Below are positions 16,701 to 24,664 of a stretch of 64,000 nt of DNA, piece by piece; the stretch's first letter is position 1; the number at the start of each line of letters is the position of its first letter. Below the pieces are notes generated by a model, which saw only the letters and a list, made by a program, of their open reading frames with translations, was not told where the DNA came from and ran no database searches. Both the position numbers and the translations under genes were made by a program. Origin of the DNA: Streptomyces sp. NBC_01244 (GTDB lineage: Bacteria > Actinomycetota > Actinomycetes > Streptomycetales > Streptomycetaceae); contig NZ_CP108488.1 of the NCBI RefSeq assembly GCF_035987325.1, positions 3,100,001 through 3,164,000 on the forward strand, written 5' to 3'.

Positions 16701-17801
16701 TCAGGCGGGCGTCCCGGCGCAGCAGTCCGGTTCCAGTCCGGACGGCAGCGAGAGCCCGCCGAAGACCGTGCCGGTGGCCTCGTCGCCGCCCAGGGCGGCC
16801 ACCGCGAGGAGCAGCGAGCCCGCCGTCCAGGTGGTCTGTTCCACGGGCCAGACCTCCCGGTCGTCGAAGACGTACCCGGTCCAGTACATGCCGTTGTCGG
16901 CCCGCAGGTGGCCGATCGAGCGCAGGATCTCCAGGGCCCGGTCCGACTCCCCCGTCGCCCACAGCGCGAGCACCAGTTCGCAGGACTCCCCGCCGGTCAC
17001 CCAGGGGTTCGGCAGCACGCACCGTACGCCGAGGCCGGGGACCACGAACTCCTCCCACCGCTCCTCGATCCGGGCCTTCGCCTCCGCGCCGGTCAGCGCC
17101 CCGCCGAGGACGGGGTAGTACCAGTCCATGGAGTAGCGGGACTTGTCCAGGAACCGCTCCGGGTGCCGGCGTATCGCGTGCCCGAGGGCGCCCGCGGCCA
17201 GTTCCCAGTCGGGCTGCGGATCGCCCCGGTACTCGGCGATGGCCAGCGCGCAGCGCAGTGCCTGGTGGATGGAGGAGGACCCGGTGAGCAGCGCGTCCCG
17301 GACGTCCTCGCCGGACGGTTCGCGCTTCCAGCCGATCTCGCCGCCCGGCTGCTGGAGCCGCAGGACGAACTCGACGGCCGCGTACACGGCGGGCCACATC
17401 CGGTCGAGGAAGGCCTCGTCGCCGGTGGACAGGTGGTGGTGCCAGACGCCGACGGCGAGGTACGCGACGAAGTTGGTCTCCCGGCTCGCGTCCTGCGGCT
17501 CGCGGGTGTCGACCCCGTCCTCGCGGTCGGCGTAGGCCGCGTACCAGGAGCCGTCCTCGTTCTGGTGGCGGACCAGCCAGTCGTAGGCCCGCTCGGCGGC
17601 CTCGTGCTCGCCGGCCGCGTCGAGGGCCATCGCGGCCTCGGTGTGGTCCCACGGGTCGAGGTGGTGCCCGCGGAACCAGGGGATGGCCCCGTCGGCGCGC
17701 TGCGCGGCGAGGATCCCGGCGACGGTGGCGGCGGCCTGCTCGGCGGTCAGTACGCCGTCCAGGACCAGGTGTTCGGGTGCGGTGCGCCCGGGAGAGCTCA
17801 C
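16701..17801 (-). CDS. prenyltransferase-like alpha/alpha-barrel protein
   Basis: 366 residues made of repeated helix pairs with Gln/Trp-type motifs: 'AAQRADGAIPWFRG', 'VRHQNEDGSWYAAY', 'LQQPGGEIGWKRE', 'NGMYWTGYVFDD'. The fold belongs to the six-hairpin / prenyltransferase-squalene-cyclase class; such streptomycete genes are usually annotated prenyltransferase, but glycoside-active relatives share the fold. GTG start at 17801 overlaps the upstream methyltransferase stop (GTGA), so translation is coupled. Last gene of a three-gene operon with a methyltransferase and a glycosyltransferase, which suggests it modifies a lipid-linked or surface glycan. Confidence 0.72.
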   Translation of the reverse strand: MSSPGRTAPEHLVLDGVLTAEQAAATVAGILAAQRADGAIPWFRGHHLDPWDHTEAAMALDAAGEHEAAERAYDWLVRHQNEDGSWYAAYADREDGVDTREPQDASRETNFVAYLAVGVWHHHLSTGDEAFLDRMWPAVYAAVEFVLRLQQPGGEIGWKREPSGEDVRDALLTGSSSIHQALRCALAIAEYRGDPQPDWELAAGALGHAIRRHPERFLDKSRYSMDWYYPVLGGALTGAEAKARIEERWEEFVVPGLGVRCVLPNPWVTGGESCELVLALWATGESDRALEILRSIGHLRADNGMYWTGYVFDDREVWPVEQTTWTAGSLLLAVAALGGDEATGTVFGGLSLPSGLEPDCCAGTPA

Positions 17802-18568
17802 TGCGCGGCGCCCACGGCCTCGGCCCCGGCCGTAGCCCCGGCGGCGTCCACGGGGAGGTGCGGCTTGGTGGCGTAGGCGACGAAGCTCTTGCCGATGACC
17901 GGGTTCAGTGCCTGCTCCGCGAGCCGGGTGAGCGCGGGCTTCTTCATGATGTCCCAGACCAGGAGCTTGTGGTACGCCTTGACGGGCAGCGCCTTGTCGT
18001 TGTCGACGCCGAAGGCGCACTTGAGCCACCAGTACGGCGAGTGCAGGCCGTGCGCGTGGTGGGTGCCGTACGGCTTGAGGCCCGCGGACTCCATCTTGCC
18101 GAGCAGTTCCTCCGCCTTGTAGATGCGGATGTGGCCGCCCTCGACCTCGTGGTAGGCGTCGGAGAGCGCCCAGCAGATCTTTTCGGGGCCGTAGCGCGGC
18201 ACGGTGATCGCGATGCGTCCGCCGGGCTTCAGGACGCGGACCATCTCGGCGAGGACGCCCTTGTCGTCGGGGATGTGCTCCATCACCTCGGAGATGATGA
18301 CGACGTCGAAGGACTCGTCGGGGAAGGGCAGCGCGAGGGCGTCGCCCTCCATGGCGGTGGCGGTGGCGCCGGCCGGGGCCTCGCCGGCCTCCTTCATCGC
18401 GGCGAACCACTTGGCGACCTCGCGGATCTCCTCGCCGTTGCGGTCGAGGGCGACCACCTGGGCGCCGCGCCGGTAGCACTCGAAGGCGTGCCGGCCTGCG
18501 CCGCAGCCCAGATCGAGTACGCGGTCGCCTGCGGCGAGCGGGAACCGGGAGAAATCGACGGTCAGCAC
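17798..18568 (-). CDS. class I SAM-dependent methyltransferase
   Basis: 256 residues. Motif I 'DRVLDLGCGAGRHAFECYRRGA' lies near residues 15-36; later 'MEGDALALPFPDESFDVVIISEVMEHIPD' and 'EMVRVLKPGGRIAITVPRYGP' complete a Methyltransf_11 fold. The C-terminal part ('HAHGLHSPYWWLKCAFGVDND') is characteristic of sterol/sugar-lipid methyltransferase-like proteins of this locus type; the acceptor is unknown. GTG start. Middle gene of the operon: glycosyltransferase 61 bp upstream, prenyltransferase-like gene overlapping by 4 bp downstream. Confidence 0.87.
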   Translation of the reverse strand: MLTVDFSRFPLAAGDRVLDLGCGAGRHAFECYRRGAQVVALDRNGEEIREVAKWFAAMKEAGEAPAGATATAMEGDALALPFPDESFDVVIISEVMEHIPDDKGVLAEMVRVLKPGGRIAITVPRYGPEKICWALSDAYHEVEGGHIRIYKAEELLGKMESAGLKPYGTHHAHGLHSPYWWLKCAFGVDNDKALPVKAYHKLLVWDIMKKPALTRLAEQALNPVIGKSFVAYATKPHLPVDAAGATAGAEAVGAAQ

Positions 18569-18629
18569 GTGGTCCTGCCTTCGCGGTCGCGGGGTGGGGA
18601 GGGGAACTGCATCGGACGGAAGGTGGAGG

Positions 18630-19967
18630 TCACCGGGCGGTACGGGACTGCGGAGCCGCCGCCCGCTCGATGGCGGCGCGGTAGTGGACGACGGTGCCCT
18701 CGGCGGCCCTGGCCCAGGTGAAGCGGGACAGCACCCGCTCGCGGCCGGCGGCGCCGAGCCGGGTGCGCAGTTCGCCGTCGCCCAGCAGCCGGCCCAGCGC
18801 GGCGGCGAGCGCGCCCGCGTCGCCGGGCGGCACGGCGAGGCAGCTCTCGCCGTCGGGGCCGGTGACCTCGGGAATCGCGCCGCCGGTGGTGGCGACCAGC
18901 GGGGTGCCGGTGGCCATGGCCTCGGCGGCCGGGAGCGAGAAGCCCTCGTACAGCGAGGGCACGCAGGCGACCTGGGCGCTGCGGACGAGGTCGACGAGCT
19001 CGGTGTCGGTGATGCCCTTGACGAAGCGGACGGCGTCCTGGAGTCCGTACGTCTCGATCGCGCGGGCGACGGGGCCCTGTTCGGCGCGCTTGCCGACGAC
19101 GACGAGGTGGGCGTCGGGCTGTTCGGTACGGAGCTTGGCGAGGGCCTCGACGAGGTGCACGAGCCCCTTGAGCGGGACGTCGGCGCTCGACGTGGTCACG
19201 ATCCGTCCGGGCACCTCGGCCACGGATGCGTCGGGTGACCAGAGGTCGGTGTCGGCGCCGATGTGGACGACGTGGATGCGCTCGTCCCGGACGCCGAGGT
19301 GCTCGGCGATCTCCTTCTTGGAGGAGCCGGAGACGGTGAGCACGGAGGGCAGGCGGCGGGCCACGCGGCCCTGCATGCGCGTGAACCCGTACCAGCGCCG
19401 CACGGAAGCGCGCTTCCTGCGGTCCTTGGCGGCGGCCAGGTCCAGCTCGCGGTCGACGGTGATGGGGTGGTGGATGGTGGTGACCAGCGGGGCGCCGAGG
19501 TCGGCCAACAGCCCGTAGCCGAGCGTCTGGTTGTCGTGGATGACGTCGAACTCACCGGCGCGCGCGGCCAGATGCCTGCGTGCTCGCAGCGAGAAGGTCA
19601 GCGGCTCGGGGAATCCGCCGGTCCACATGGTCGCGACCTCGACGGCGTCGATCCAGTCGCGGTACTCGTCGCGCCCCGGCGTGCGGAACGGGTCGGGGCT
19701 GCGGTAGAGGTCCAGGCTGGGCAGCTCGGTGAGGGTGGCGCCGGCGCCGGTGAGGGCGTCGGTGTCGAGCACCGGGTAGGGCTGCGCGCCGATGACCTCG
19801 ACACGGTGGCCCAGCTTCACGAGCTCGCGCGCGAGGTGGCGGACGTAGACGCCCTGGCCACCGCAGAACGGGTTCCCCTTATAGGTGAGGAGTGCGATCC
19901 GCAACGGGCGGCTTCCGTCGGCGGCCGGACCCGTGAGAGGGCTCGTCACCATGGCCTCTGCGGTCAC
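18630..19967 (-). CDS. GT4-family glycosyltransferase
   Basis: 445 residues (or 440 from the ATG at 19952). N-terminal Rossmann half: 'LRIALLTYKGNPFCGGQGVYVRHLARELVKLGHRVEVIG' with the GGxGxY donor-loop motif. C-terminal half: 'GRIVTTSSADVPLKGLVHLVEAL', and 'VACVPSLYEGFSLPAAEAMATGTPLVAT', the EGFSLPAxEAMA signature for NDP-sugar binding. A retaining glycosyltransferase, probably acting on a lipid or surface polymer at the inner membrane. First gene of the operon and divergent from kstR. A KstR-like site lies 54 bp upstream of its start, so it may be a KstR target. Confidence 0.9.
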   Translation of the reverse strand: MTAEAMVTSPLTGPAADGSRPLRIALLTYKGNPFCGGQGVYVRHLARELVKLGHRVEVIGAQPYPVLDTDALTGAGATLTELPSLDLYRSPDPFRTPGRDEYRDWIDAVEVATMWTGGFPEPLTFSLRARRHLAARAGEFDVIHDNQTLGYGLLADLGAPLVTTIHHPITVDRELDLAAAKDRRKRASVRRWYGFTRMQGRVARRLPSVLTVSGSSKKEIAEHLGVRDERIHVVHIGADTDLWSPDASVAEVPGRIVTTSSADVPLKGLVHLVEALAKLRTEQPDAHLVVVGKRAEQGPVARAIETYGLQDAVRFVKGITDTELVDLVRSAQVACVPSLYEGFSLPAAEAMATGTPLVATTGGAIPEVTGPDGESCLAVPPGDAGALAAALGRLLGDGELRTRLGAAGRERVLSRFTWARAAEGTVVHYRAAIERAAAPQSRTAR

Positions 19968-20020
19968 TCTCGGCCCCCTTCTCCCTGCACTTTCGCCGGA
20001 GCGTAACCGCTCGGATAATG

Positions 20021-20034
20021 TAGAACAAGTTTCA
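20021..20034. promoter_or_regulatory. KstR-like operator between glycosyltransferase operon and kstR
   Basis: TAGAACAAGTTTCA matches all fixed positions of TnnAACnnGTTnnA. It lies in the 247-bp divergent region, 54 bp from the glycosyltransferase start and 181 bp from the kstR start, in a locally AT-richer stretch. It could serve autoregulation of kstR, control of the operon, or both. Confidence 0.75.
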
Positions 20035-20214
20035 GACTTGATCCGTTGAAGAGCATTGAATCTACCGGCCGGAAACCACACCGTAAGAGGGGTGGCGGGT
20101 GATTCGCGCCACGGCTCGGGCGCCTGCCATGCTGGGCGCGCGAGCACCCGGCGACACCCCCGCACACGCATGAACGCCTTGGAACTGGAACGCCTTGGAA
20201 CCGGAACGGGACAG

Positions 20215-20892
20215 ATGACAGCGGAAGCGAAGGCCGTGACCCCAGCCGTCACCACACCGGCGTCTCCGCCCCTGACGGAGCGCCAGGAGGCACGCCGCAG
20301 GAGGATCCTGCACGCCAGCGCCCAGCTCGCGAGCCGCGGCGGCTTCGACGCGGTGCAGATGCGCGAGGTCGCGGAGTCCTCCAGCGTGGCCCTCGGCACC
20401 CTCTACCGGTACTTCCCCTCCAAGGTGCACCTGCTCGTCGCGACCATGCAGGACCAGCTCCAGCACATGCACGGAACGCTGCGCAAGCGCCCGCCGGCCG
20501 GGGACGAGCCGGCGGCCCGGGTCGCGGAAACCCTGATGCGGGCCTTCCGCGCGCTCCAGCGCGAGCCGCACCTGGCGGACGCGATGGTCCGGGCCCTGAC
20601 CTTCGCGGACCGCAGCGTGAGCCCGGAGGTCGACACGGTCTCCCGGCTGACGACGGCGATCATCCTGGACGCGATGGGCCTGGACGCCCCGCCGACGGCG
20701 GAACAGCTGTCGGCGGTCCGAGTGATCGAGCACACCTGGCACTCGGCCCTGATCACCTGGCTGTCGGGCCGGGCCTCGATCGCCCAGGTGAAGATAGACA
20801 TCGAAACGGTCTGCCGCCTGATCGACCTCACGGCCCCGCAGCCCCCGGCGGCGGCGCCTGCGGCGCCCTCGGCGCCCCCGAAAAAGTCCTGA
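20215..20892 (+). CDS. kstR: TetR-family repressor, KstR-like
   Basis: 225 residues. The DNA-binding domain (residues 25-72) reads 'RRRRILHASAQLASRGGFDAVQMREV' and 'VALGTLYRYFPSKVHLLV'. It is nearly the same as in mycobacterial KstR, which I recall with 'GGYEAVQMRAVAD' and 'VGTLYRYFPSKVHLLV'; the C-terminal ligand domain keeps 'RALTFADRSVSPEVD' and 'WLSGRASIAQV'-type matches. KstR represses cholesterol catabolism genes and is released by 3-oxo-cholestenoyl-CoA-type ligands. Several matching operators occur in this window. The ATG at 20215 was chosen over upstream in-frame starts at 20056 and 20170 because only it has a GGGA element nearby and family members start close to the HTH. Assignment rests on remembered sequence, not on a search. 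Confidence 0.82.
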   Translation: MTAEAKAVTPAVTTPASPPLTERQEARRRRILHASAQLASRGGFDAVQMREVAESSSVALGTLYRYFPSKVHLLVATMQDQLQHMHGTLRKRPPAGDEPAARVAETLMRAFRALQREPHLADAMVRALTFADRSVSPEVDTVSRLTTAIILDAMGLDAPPTAEQLSAVRVIEHTWHSALITWLSGRASIAQVKIDIETVCRLIDLTAPQPPAAAPAAPSAPPKKS

Positions 20893-20968
20893 TCCCGCTG
20901 TAGCGGGTGCGCGCACTCCGGCTATCCGTCCGACTCTGCGAACCGCTCCTCGCACTCCGGACTCTCCT

Positions 20969-21259
20969 TCAACGCGAGCAAGCTGAAGTAGGCCCTGCCG
21001 ACGGGCATCTTGACCTGGGCACCTCGACCCAGTTGGCCCGCAGGGTCGCCCGGGATTTCTCCGGGGCCAGCATGCCTCCGGCGACCAGGACCCCCACCCC
21101 GGCGGCCACCACGGCCAGCACCTTGAGCCGCTTGGCCGTGCTGCTCTTGCCGGAGCCGGCGGACTGCACGCCTCCTGTGTCCGGTTCGGTCGGTTCGGCC
21201 GGTTCGGATACTTCGGACACTTCGGACACAGGCGTCCCGTTGTTCTCGCTCATGCTCAT
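20969..21259 (-). CDS. small membrane protein, C-terminus uncertain
   Basis: 96 residues: a polar N-terminus with repeated 'SEVSE/EPTEP', one transmembrane helix ('LKVLAVVAAGVGVLVAGGML'), and a short tail. In the present frame the tail ends 'CPSAGPTSACSR'. The adjacent frame instead continues 'KMPVGRAYFSLLALKESPECEERFAES' to a stop at 20922, which looks more like a protein end. A one-base indel near 21020 may therefore have truncated the gene. Function unknown; upstream GGCGGG supports the ATG at 21259 (a second ATG is 6 bp later). Confidence 0.55.
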   Translation of the reverse strand: MSMSENNGTPVSEVSEVSEPAEPTEPDTGGVQSAGSGKSSTAKRLKVLAVVAAGVGVLVAGGMLAPEKSRATLRANWVEVPRSRCPSAGPTSACSR

Positions 21260-21384
21260 CCCGCCCCTTGCGAAGCCGCCGGGCGAGGTTCGGCCCGACG
21301 GCGGTCGCAGGAGTGTCCACACGCTGCCGGATGTGGAGCGGGGGTCGGGGCCGCTCCACGGGCCCCGGCCCCCCGGCGACCCCC

Positions 21385-21618
21385 TCAGTCCTCCGGAGGG
21401 AACACCGCCTCGCCGCTGCCCAGCAGGGTGATCGCGATCGCCTCGACCGGACACCCCTCCGCCGCCGCGAGCACCGGCTCGCTCGCGTCCGTGTCCGCGA
21501 CCCGCGGATGCGACTGCCGCGCCGAGTCGAGGGCGAAGCCCTCCGGGGCGTGGTTCACGCACATCCCCGAGCCGATGCAGACCCCCCGGTCCACCTCGAC
21601 GTGCCACCGGTCACCCAT
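21385..21618 (-). CDS. [3Fe-4S] ferredoxin
   Basis: 77 residues. Cys14, Cys20 and Cys56 occur in 'CIGSGMCVNHAPEGF' and 'AAEGCPVEAI', the C-x5-C...C-P pattern of single-cluster 3Fe-4S ferredoxins that feed bacterial P450s. Its start overlaps the aldehyde dehydrogenase stop (TGATG; a GTG 3 bp earlier would give GTGA), so the two are co-translated. Likely electron donor for a P450; the CYP125-like P450 about 12 kb away, which shares the KstR-like operator type, is the obvious candidate partner. Confidence 0.9.
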   Translation of the reverse strand: MGDRWHVEVDRGVCIGSGMCVNHAPEGFALDSARQSHPRVADTDASEPVLAAAEGCPVEAIAITLLGSGEAVFPPED

Positions 21619-23096
21619 CACGCACCGGCCGCGGGGGGTACGTACCCTGCCGGGAGGTGGATCATCTTGTGCTCCAGGTACTCGCTCAGCCCCTCCGGGC
21701 CGAACTCCCGCCCGACGCCGCTGTTCTTGTAGCCGCCGAACGGCCCGAGCATGTCCAGGCTGAAGGTGTTCACGTTGAAGGTGCCCGTCCGCACCTGCCG
21801 CGCGAAGTCGATGCCGTGCTCGACGTCACCGGTCCAGACGCTGCCGCTGAGCCCGAACTCCGAGTCGTTGGCGACCCTCAGGGCCTCCGCCTCGTCCCCG
21901 TACGGGATCAGGCAGACGACCGGGCCGAAGATCTCCTCACGGGCGATCCGCATCGAGTTGTCGACGTCGCCGAAGAGGGTCGGCTCCACGTACCAGCCCT
22001 GGTCCAGGCCCTGTCCCGCCGGACGTCCGCCGCCGGACAGCACCTTGGCGCCCTCCTCCTGACCGATCCGGATGAAGTCGAGCGAGCGCTGCTGCTGCCG
22101 CCTTGCCACCAGCGGGCCGAGCTGCGTCGCGGGGTCCAGCGGGTCGCCGACCACCAGCGCCGAGGCCGCGGCGGCGAGCGCCTCGGCGATCTCCTCGTAG
22201 CGGCTGCGCGGGGCGAGGACGCGGGTCTGGGCCACGCAGGCCTGGCCGTTGTTCATCCAGGCCGCGGGGACGATGCCGGCGATGGCGGTGTCGAGGTCGG
22301 CGTCCGGGAGGATGACGGCCGCGGACTTGCCGCCGAGTTCGAGGGTCACGCGGGTGAGGTTCTTCGAGGCGACCTCCATGACCCGCCGGCCGGCGGGCAC
22401 GGAGCCGGTAAAGGCGACCTTGTCCACGTCCGGGTGGCCGACGAGGTACTCGCTGACCTCTCGGTCGGCGGGCAGGATCGACAGCACGCCCTCGGGCAGT
22501 CCGGCCTCGCGGGCGATGTCGGCGAGGATGTAGGAGTCGAGGACCGCCTCCGGGGACGGCTTGAGGATCACCGTGCAGCCGGTGAGCAGCGCGGGCGCCA
22601 GCTTGGCGGCGGCCACGAACTGCGGGACGTTCCACGGGATGACGGCGGCGACCACGCCGACGGCCTCGCGCCGGACGAGGATCGGGCCGAGGACGCCCTG
22701 GCGGAACTCCTCGTAGGGGTAGGCGCGGGCCACGGTGATCGCGGCGTCGTAGACCATCATCGGGCCGAGGGCCTGGGCGAGGATGCTCCAGGAGTACGGG
22801 GACCCGTTCTGGGAGCTGATCGAGCGGGCGATCTCCTCGTGGCGGACGGCTATGGCGTCCTTGATCCGGGTGACGACGGCGATCCGCTCTTCGAGCGTGG
22901 TGCGCGGCCAGGGGCCCTCGTCGAAGGCCTTGCGGGCCACGGCGACGGCCCGGTCGACGTCCGCCTTCGAGGCGTGCGGGACGCTGCCGATGACCTGCCC
23001 GGTGTGGGGCGAAACGACCTTGATCGTGTCGGAGCCCAGCGGATCCGTCCACTCACCGCCGATGAACAGTTTTCCGTGTTCCACGAGCTCGGTCAT
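21618..23096 (-). CDS. NAD(P)-dependent aldehyde dehydrogenase
   Basis: 492 residues, full-length ALDH superfamily. Cofactor-binding 'IPWNVPQF' and 'FTGSVPAGRRV'; general base Glu253 in 'TLELGGKSA'; catalytic Cys287 in 'NNGQACVAQTR'; 'EEIFGPVVCLIPY' and 'PFGGYKNSGVGREFG' near the C-terminus. It oxidises an aldehyde to the acid. With a ferredoxin in the same operon and a KstR-like site 35 bp upstream, a role in oxidising a sterol side-chain aldehyde or a related intermediate is likely but not proven. Confidence 0.92.
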   Translation of the reverse strand: MTELVEHGKLFIGGEWTDPLGSDTIKVVSPHTGQVIGSVPHASKADVDRAVAVARKAFDEGPWPRTTLEERIAVVTRIKDAIAVRHEEIARSISSQNGSPYSWSILAQALGPMMVYDAAITVARAYPYEEFRQGVLGPILVRREAVGVVAAVIPWNVPQFVAAAKLAPALLTGCTVILKPSPEAVLDSYILADIAREAGLPEGVLSILPADREVSEYLVGHPDVDKVAFTGSVPAGRRVMEVASKNLTRVTLELGGKSAAVILPDADLDTAIAGIVPAAWMNNGQACVAQTRVLAPRSRYEEIAEALAAAASALVVGDPLDPATQLGPLVARRQQQRSLDFIRIGQEEGAKVLSGGGRPAGQGLDQGWYVEPTLFGDVDNSMRIAREEIFGPVVCLIPYGDEAEALRVANDSEFGLSGSVWTGDVEHGIDFARQVRTGTFNVNTFSLDMLGPFGGYKNSGVGREFGPEGLSEYLEHKMIHLPAGYVPPAAGA

Positions 23097-23130
23097 GGCT
23101 GATGCCTCCTGCGGCTTGGCGTTCCAGAAC

Positions 23131-23144
23131 TGATACCAGTTCTA
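23131..23144. promoter_or_regulatory. KstR-like operator upstream of aldehyde dehydrogenase
   Basis: On the reverse strand TAGAACTGGTATCA fits TnnAACnnGTTnnA with one mismatch (GTA for GTT). A further TAGAACTAGAAC run overlaps it. It lies 35 bp upstream of the ATG at 23096 and also faces the metallo-beta-lactamase-fold gene starting at 23299. Confidence 0.65.
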
Positions 23145-23298
23145 GTTCTAGGAGTCCACGGCGCTGACCGAACCGCCCGCGCATCGGTTCACCCGACACC
23201 CCGAAGATCCAACGACTAGTCAGGAGCCCGCAAAAATGGTCGACTTGGGCGACTATTGCAACACGTTCCTGTTAGAGCCCGTAAGAGCGGAGCCCCTC

Positions 23299-24363
23299 AT
23301 GGCAGAGGACACCCCGGACGTGGCACCTCACGTCACCGATCACGGCGGCGGCGTGTGGGGCATCAAGGTCCCCATCCCCGACAATCCGCTCGGCCACACC
23401 CTCGTCCACGTCCTCGACACCGACCGCGGCCCGGTCCTCATCGACACCGGCTGGGACGACCCCGCGTCCTGGGACACCCTCGTCGCCGGCCTCGCCGCCC
23501 TCTCCATCGCCGTCGCCGACGTGCACGGCGTGGTCATCACCCACCACCACCCCGACCACCACGGCCTGTCCGGCCAGGTCCGCGAGGCTTCCGGCGCCTG
23601 GATCGCCATGCACGCCGCCGACAGCGAGATCGTGGTGCGGACCCGGGCCTCCGAACCCGGCGTCTGGTTCGACTACATGAGCGAGAAGCTGGCCACCTCC
23701 GGAGCCCCCGAGGAGCACATCGCCCCGCTGCGCGCCGCCCGCGCGAGCGGCCGCATGAGCACCCTCCCGGGGCTGCGGGCCGCCGTCCCCGACCGGGAGA
23801 TCGTGCCCGCCGAGCTGCTGCCGCTGGCCGGCCGCCGGCTGCGGGCGATCTGGACCCCGGGGCACACCCCCGGCCACGTCTGCCTGCACCTGGAGGAGAA
23901 GCATCCGGCGAACCTGCCCGGCAACGGCCGCCTCTTCTCCGGGGACCACCTACTGCCCGGGATCTCCCCGCACATCGGCCTCTACGAGGACCCCTCCTCC
24001 GAGCGGATCACCGACCCCCTCGGCGACTACCTCGACTCCCTCGAACGCATCGGCCGCCTCCGGCCCGCCGAGGTGCTCCCGGCCCACCAGCACGCGTTCA
24101 CCGACGCCCCGGCCCGCGTACGGGAACTCCTGGACCACCACGAGGAGCGGCTGACCGGGCTGCGCGAACTGCTCGCCGCCGAGCCGCTGACCCCGTGGGC
24201 GCTGGCGGAGCGGATGGAGTGGAACCGGCCCTGGGAGCAGATCCCGTACGGCTCCCGCAACATCGCCGTCTCCGAAGCGGAGGCCCACCTGCGGCGCCTG
24301 GTGAAGCAGGGCCGCGCGGAGGCGGTACCGGGCACCGACCCCGTGACGTACCGCGCCGTGTAA
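23299..24363 (+). CDS. metallo-beta-lactamase-fold hydrolase
   Basis: 354 residues. Metal-binding signature 'VVITHHHPDHHGL', then 'IWTPGHTPGHVCLHLEE' and 'LFSGDHLLPGISPHIG' provide the other ligands. The C-terminal 'ERLTGLRELLAAEPLTPWALAERMEWNR' is a winged-helix-like tail typical of the lactamase_B_2/LACTB2-like group that acts on thioesters or lactones. The ATG at 23299 has GAGCGGAG upstream; an earlier in-frame ATG at 23236 lacks this. Divergent from the aldehyde dehydrogenase across a KstR-like site, so possible co-regulation. Hydrolysis of a CoA thioester would fit the context but is inference. Confidence 0.88.
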   Translation: MAEDTPDVAPHVTDHGGGVWGIKVPIPDNPLGHTLVHVLDTDRGPVLIDTGWDDPASWDTLVAGLAALSIAVADVHGVVITHHHPDHHGLSGQVREASGAWIAMHAADSEIVVRTRASEPGVWFDYMSEKLATSGAPEEHIAPLRAARASGRMSTLPGLRAAVPDREIVPAELLPLAGRRLRAIWTPGHTPGHVCLHLEEKHPANLPGNGRLFSGDHLLPGISPHIGLYEDPSSERITDPLGDYLDSLERIGRLRPAEVLPAHQHAFTDAPARVRELLDHHEERLTGLRELLAAEPLTPWALAERMEWNRPWEQIPYGSRNIAVSEAEAHLRRLVKQGRAEAVPGTDPVTYRAV

Positions 24364-24408
24364 GGGGCGCCGGTGGGCGGCGCCACCCGGTACCGGAGCT
24401 ACGGGCCG

Positions 24409-24530
24409 GTAGAGTATGGGCGTCGTCCACACTTCCGTACGGGGGGAAGCCGGTGCGAATCCGGCGCTGACCCGCAACCGTGACCCTCCCCGGCAGCACC
24501 GGGGCGGGGAGCCGGATTGCCCCGTGCCGG
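24409..24530 (+). promoter_or_regulatory. cobalamin (B12) riboswitch
   Basis: The leader contains the conserved core order of the cobalamin riboswitch: GGGGGAAGCCGGTGCGAATC, then CCGGCGCTGACCCGCAACCG TGA, a GC hairpin, and GCCGGATTGCC (B12-box core, about 24439-24521). GC-rich alternative hairpins follow to about 24600 and could hide the start region of the gene at 24665. Cobalamin binding should switch the downstream operon off. Boundaries are approximate. Confidence 0.88.
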
Positions 24531-24664
24531 AGGTGCGCGGCTCGTGCCGCCGGGTCCTCCGGCGGCCGGCACCGTCGAGGTAAACGGAGCCGGAGCCCGG
24601 TGCCAGCCCCCGCCGCTGTGCTGCCTGCCTCCGGGTCCCCAGCACGAGAGGCACCCGCCCCGCC

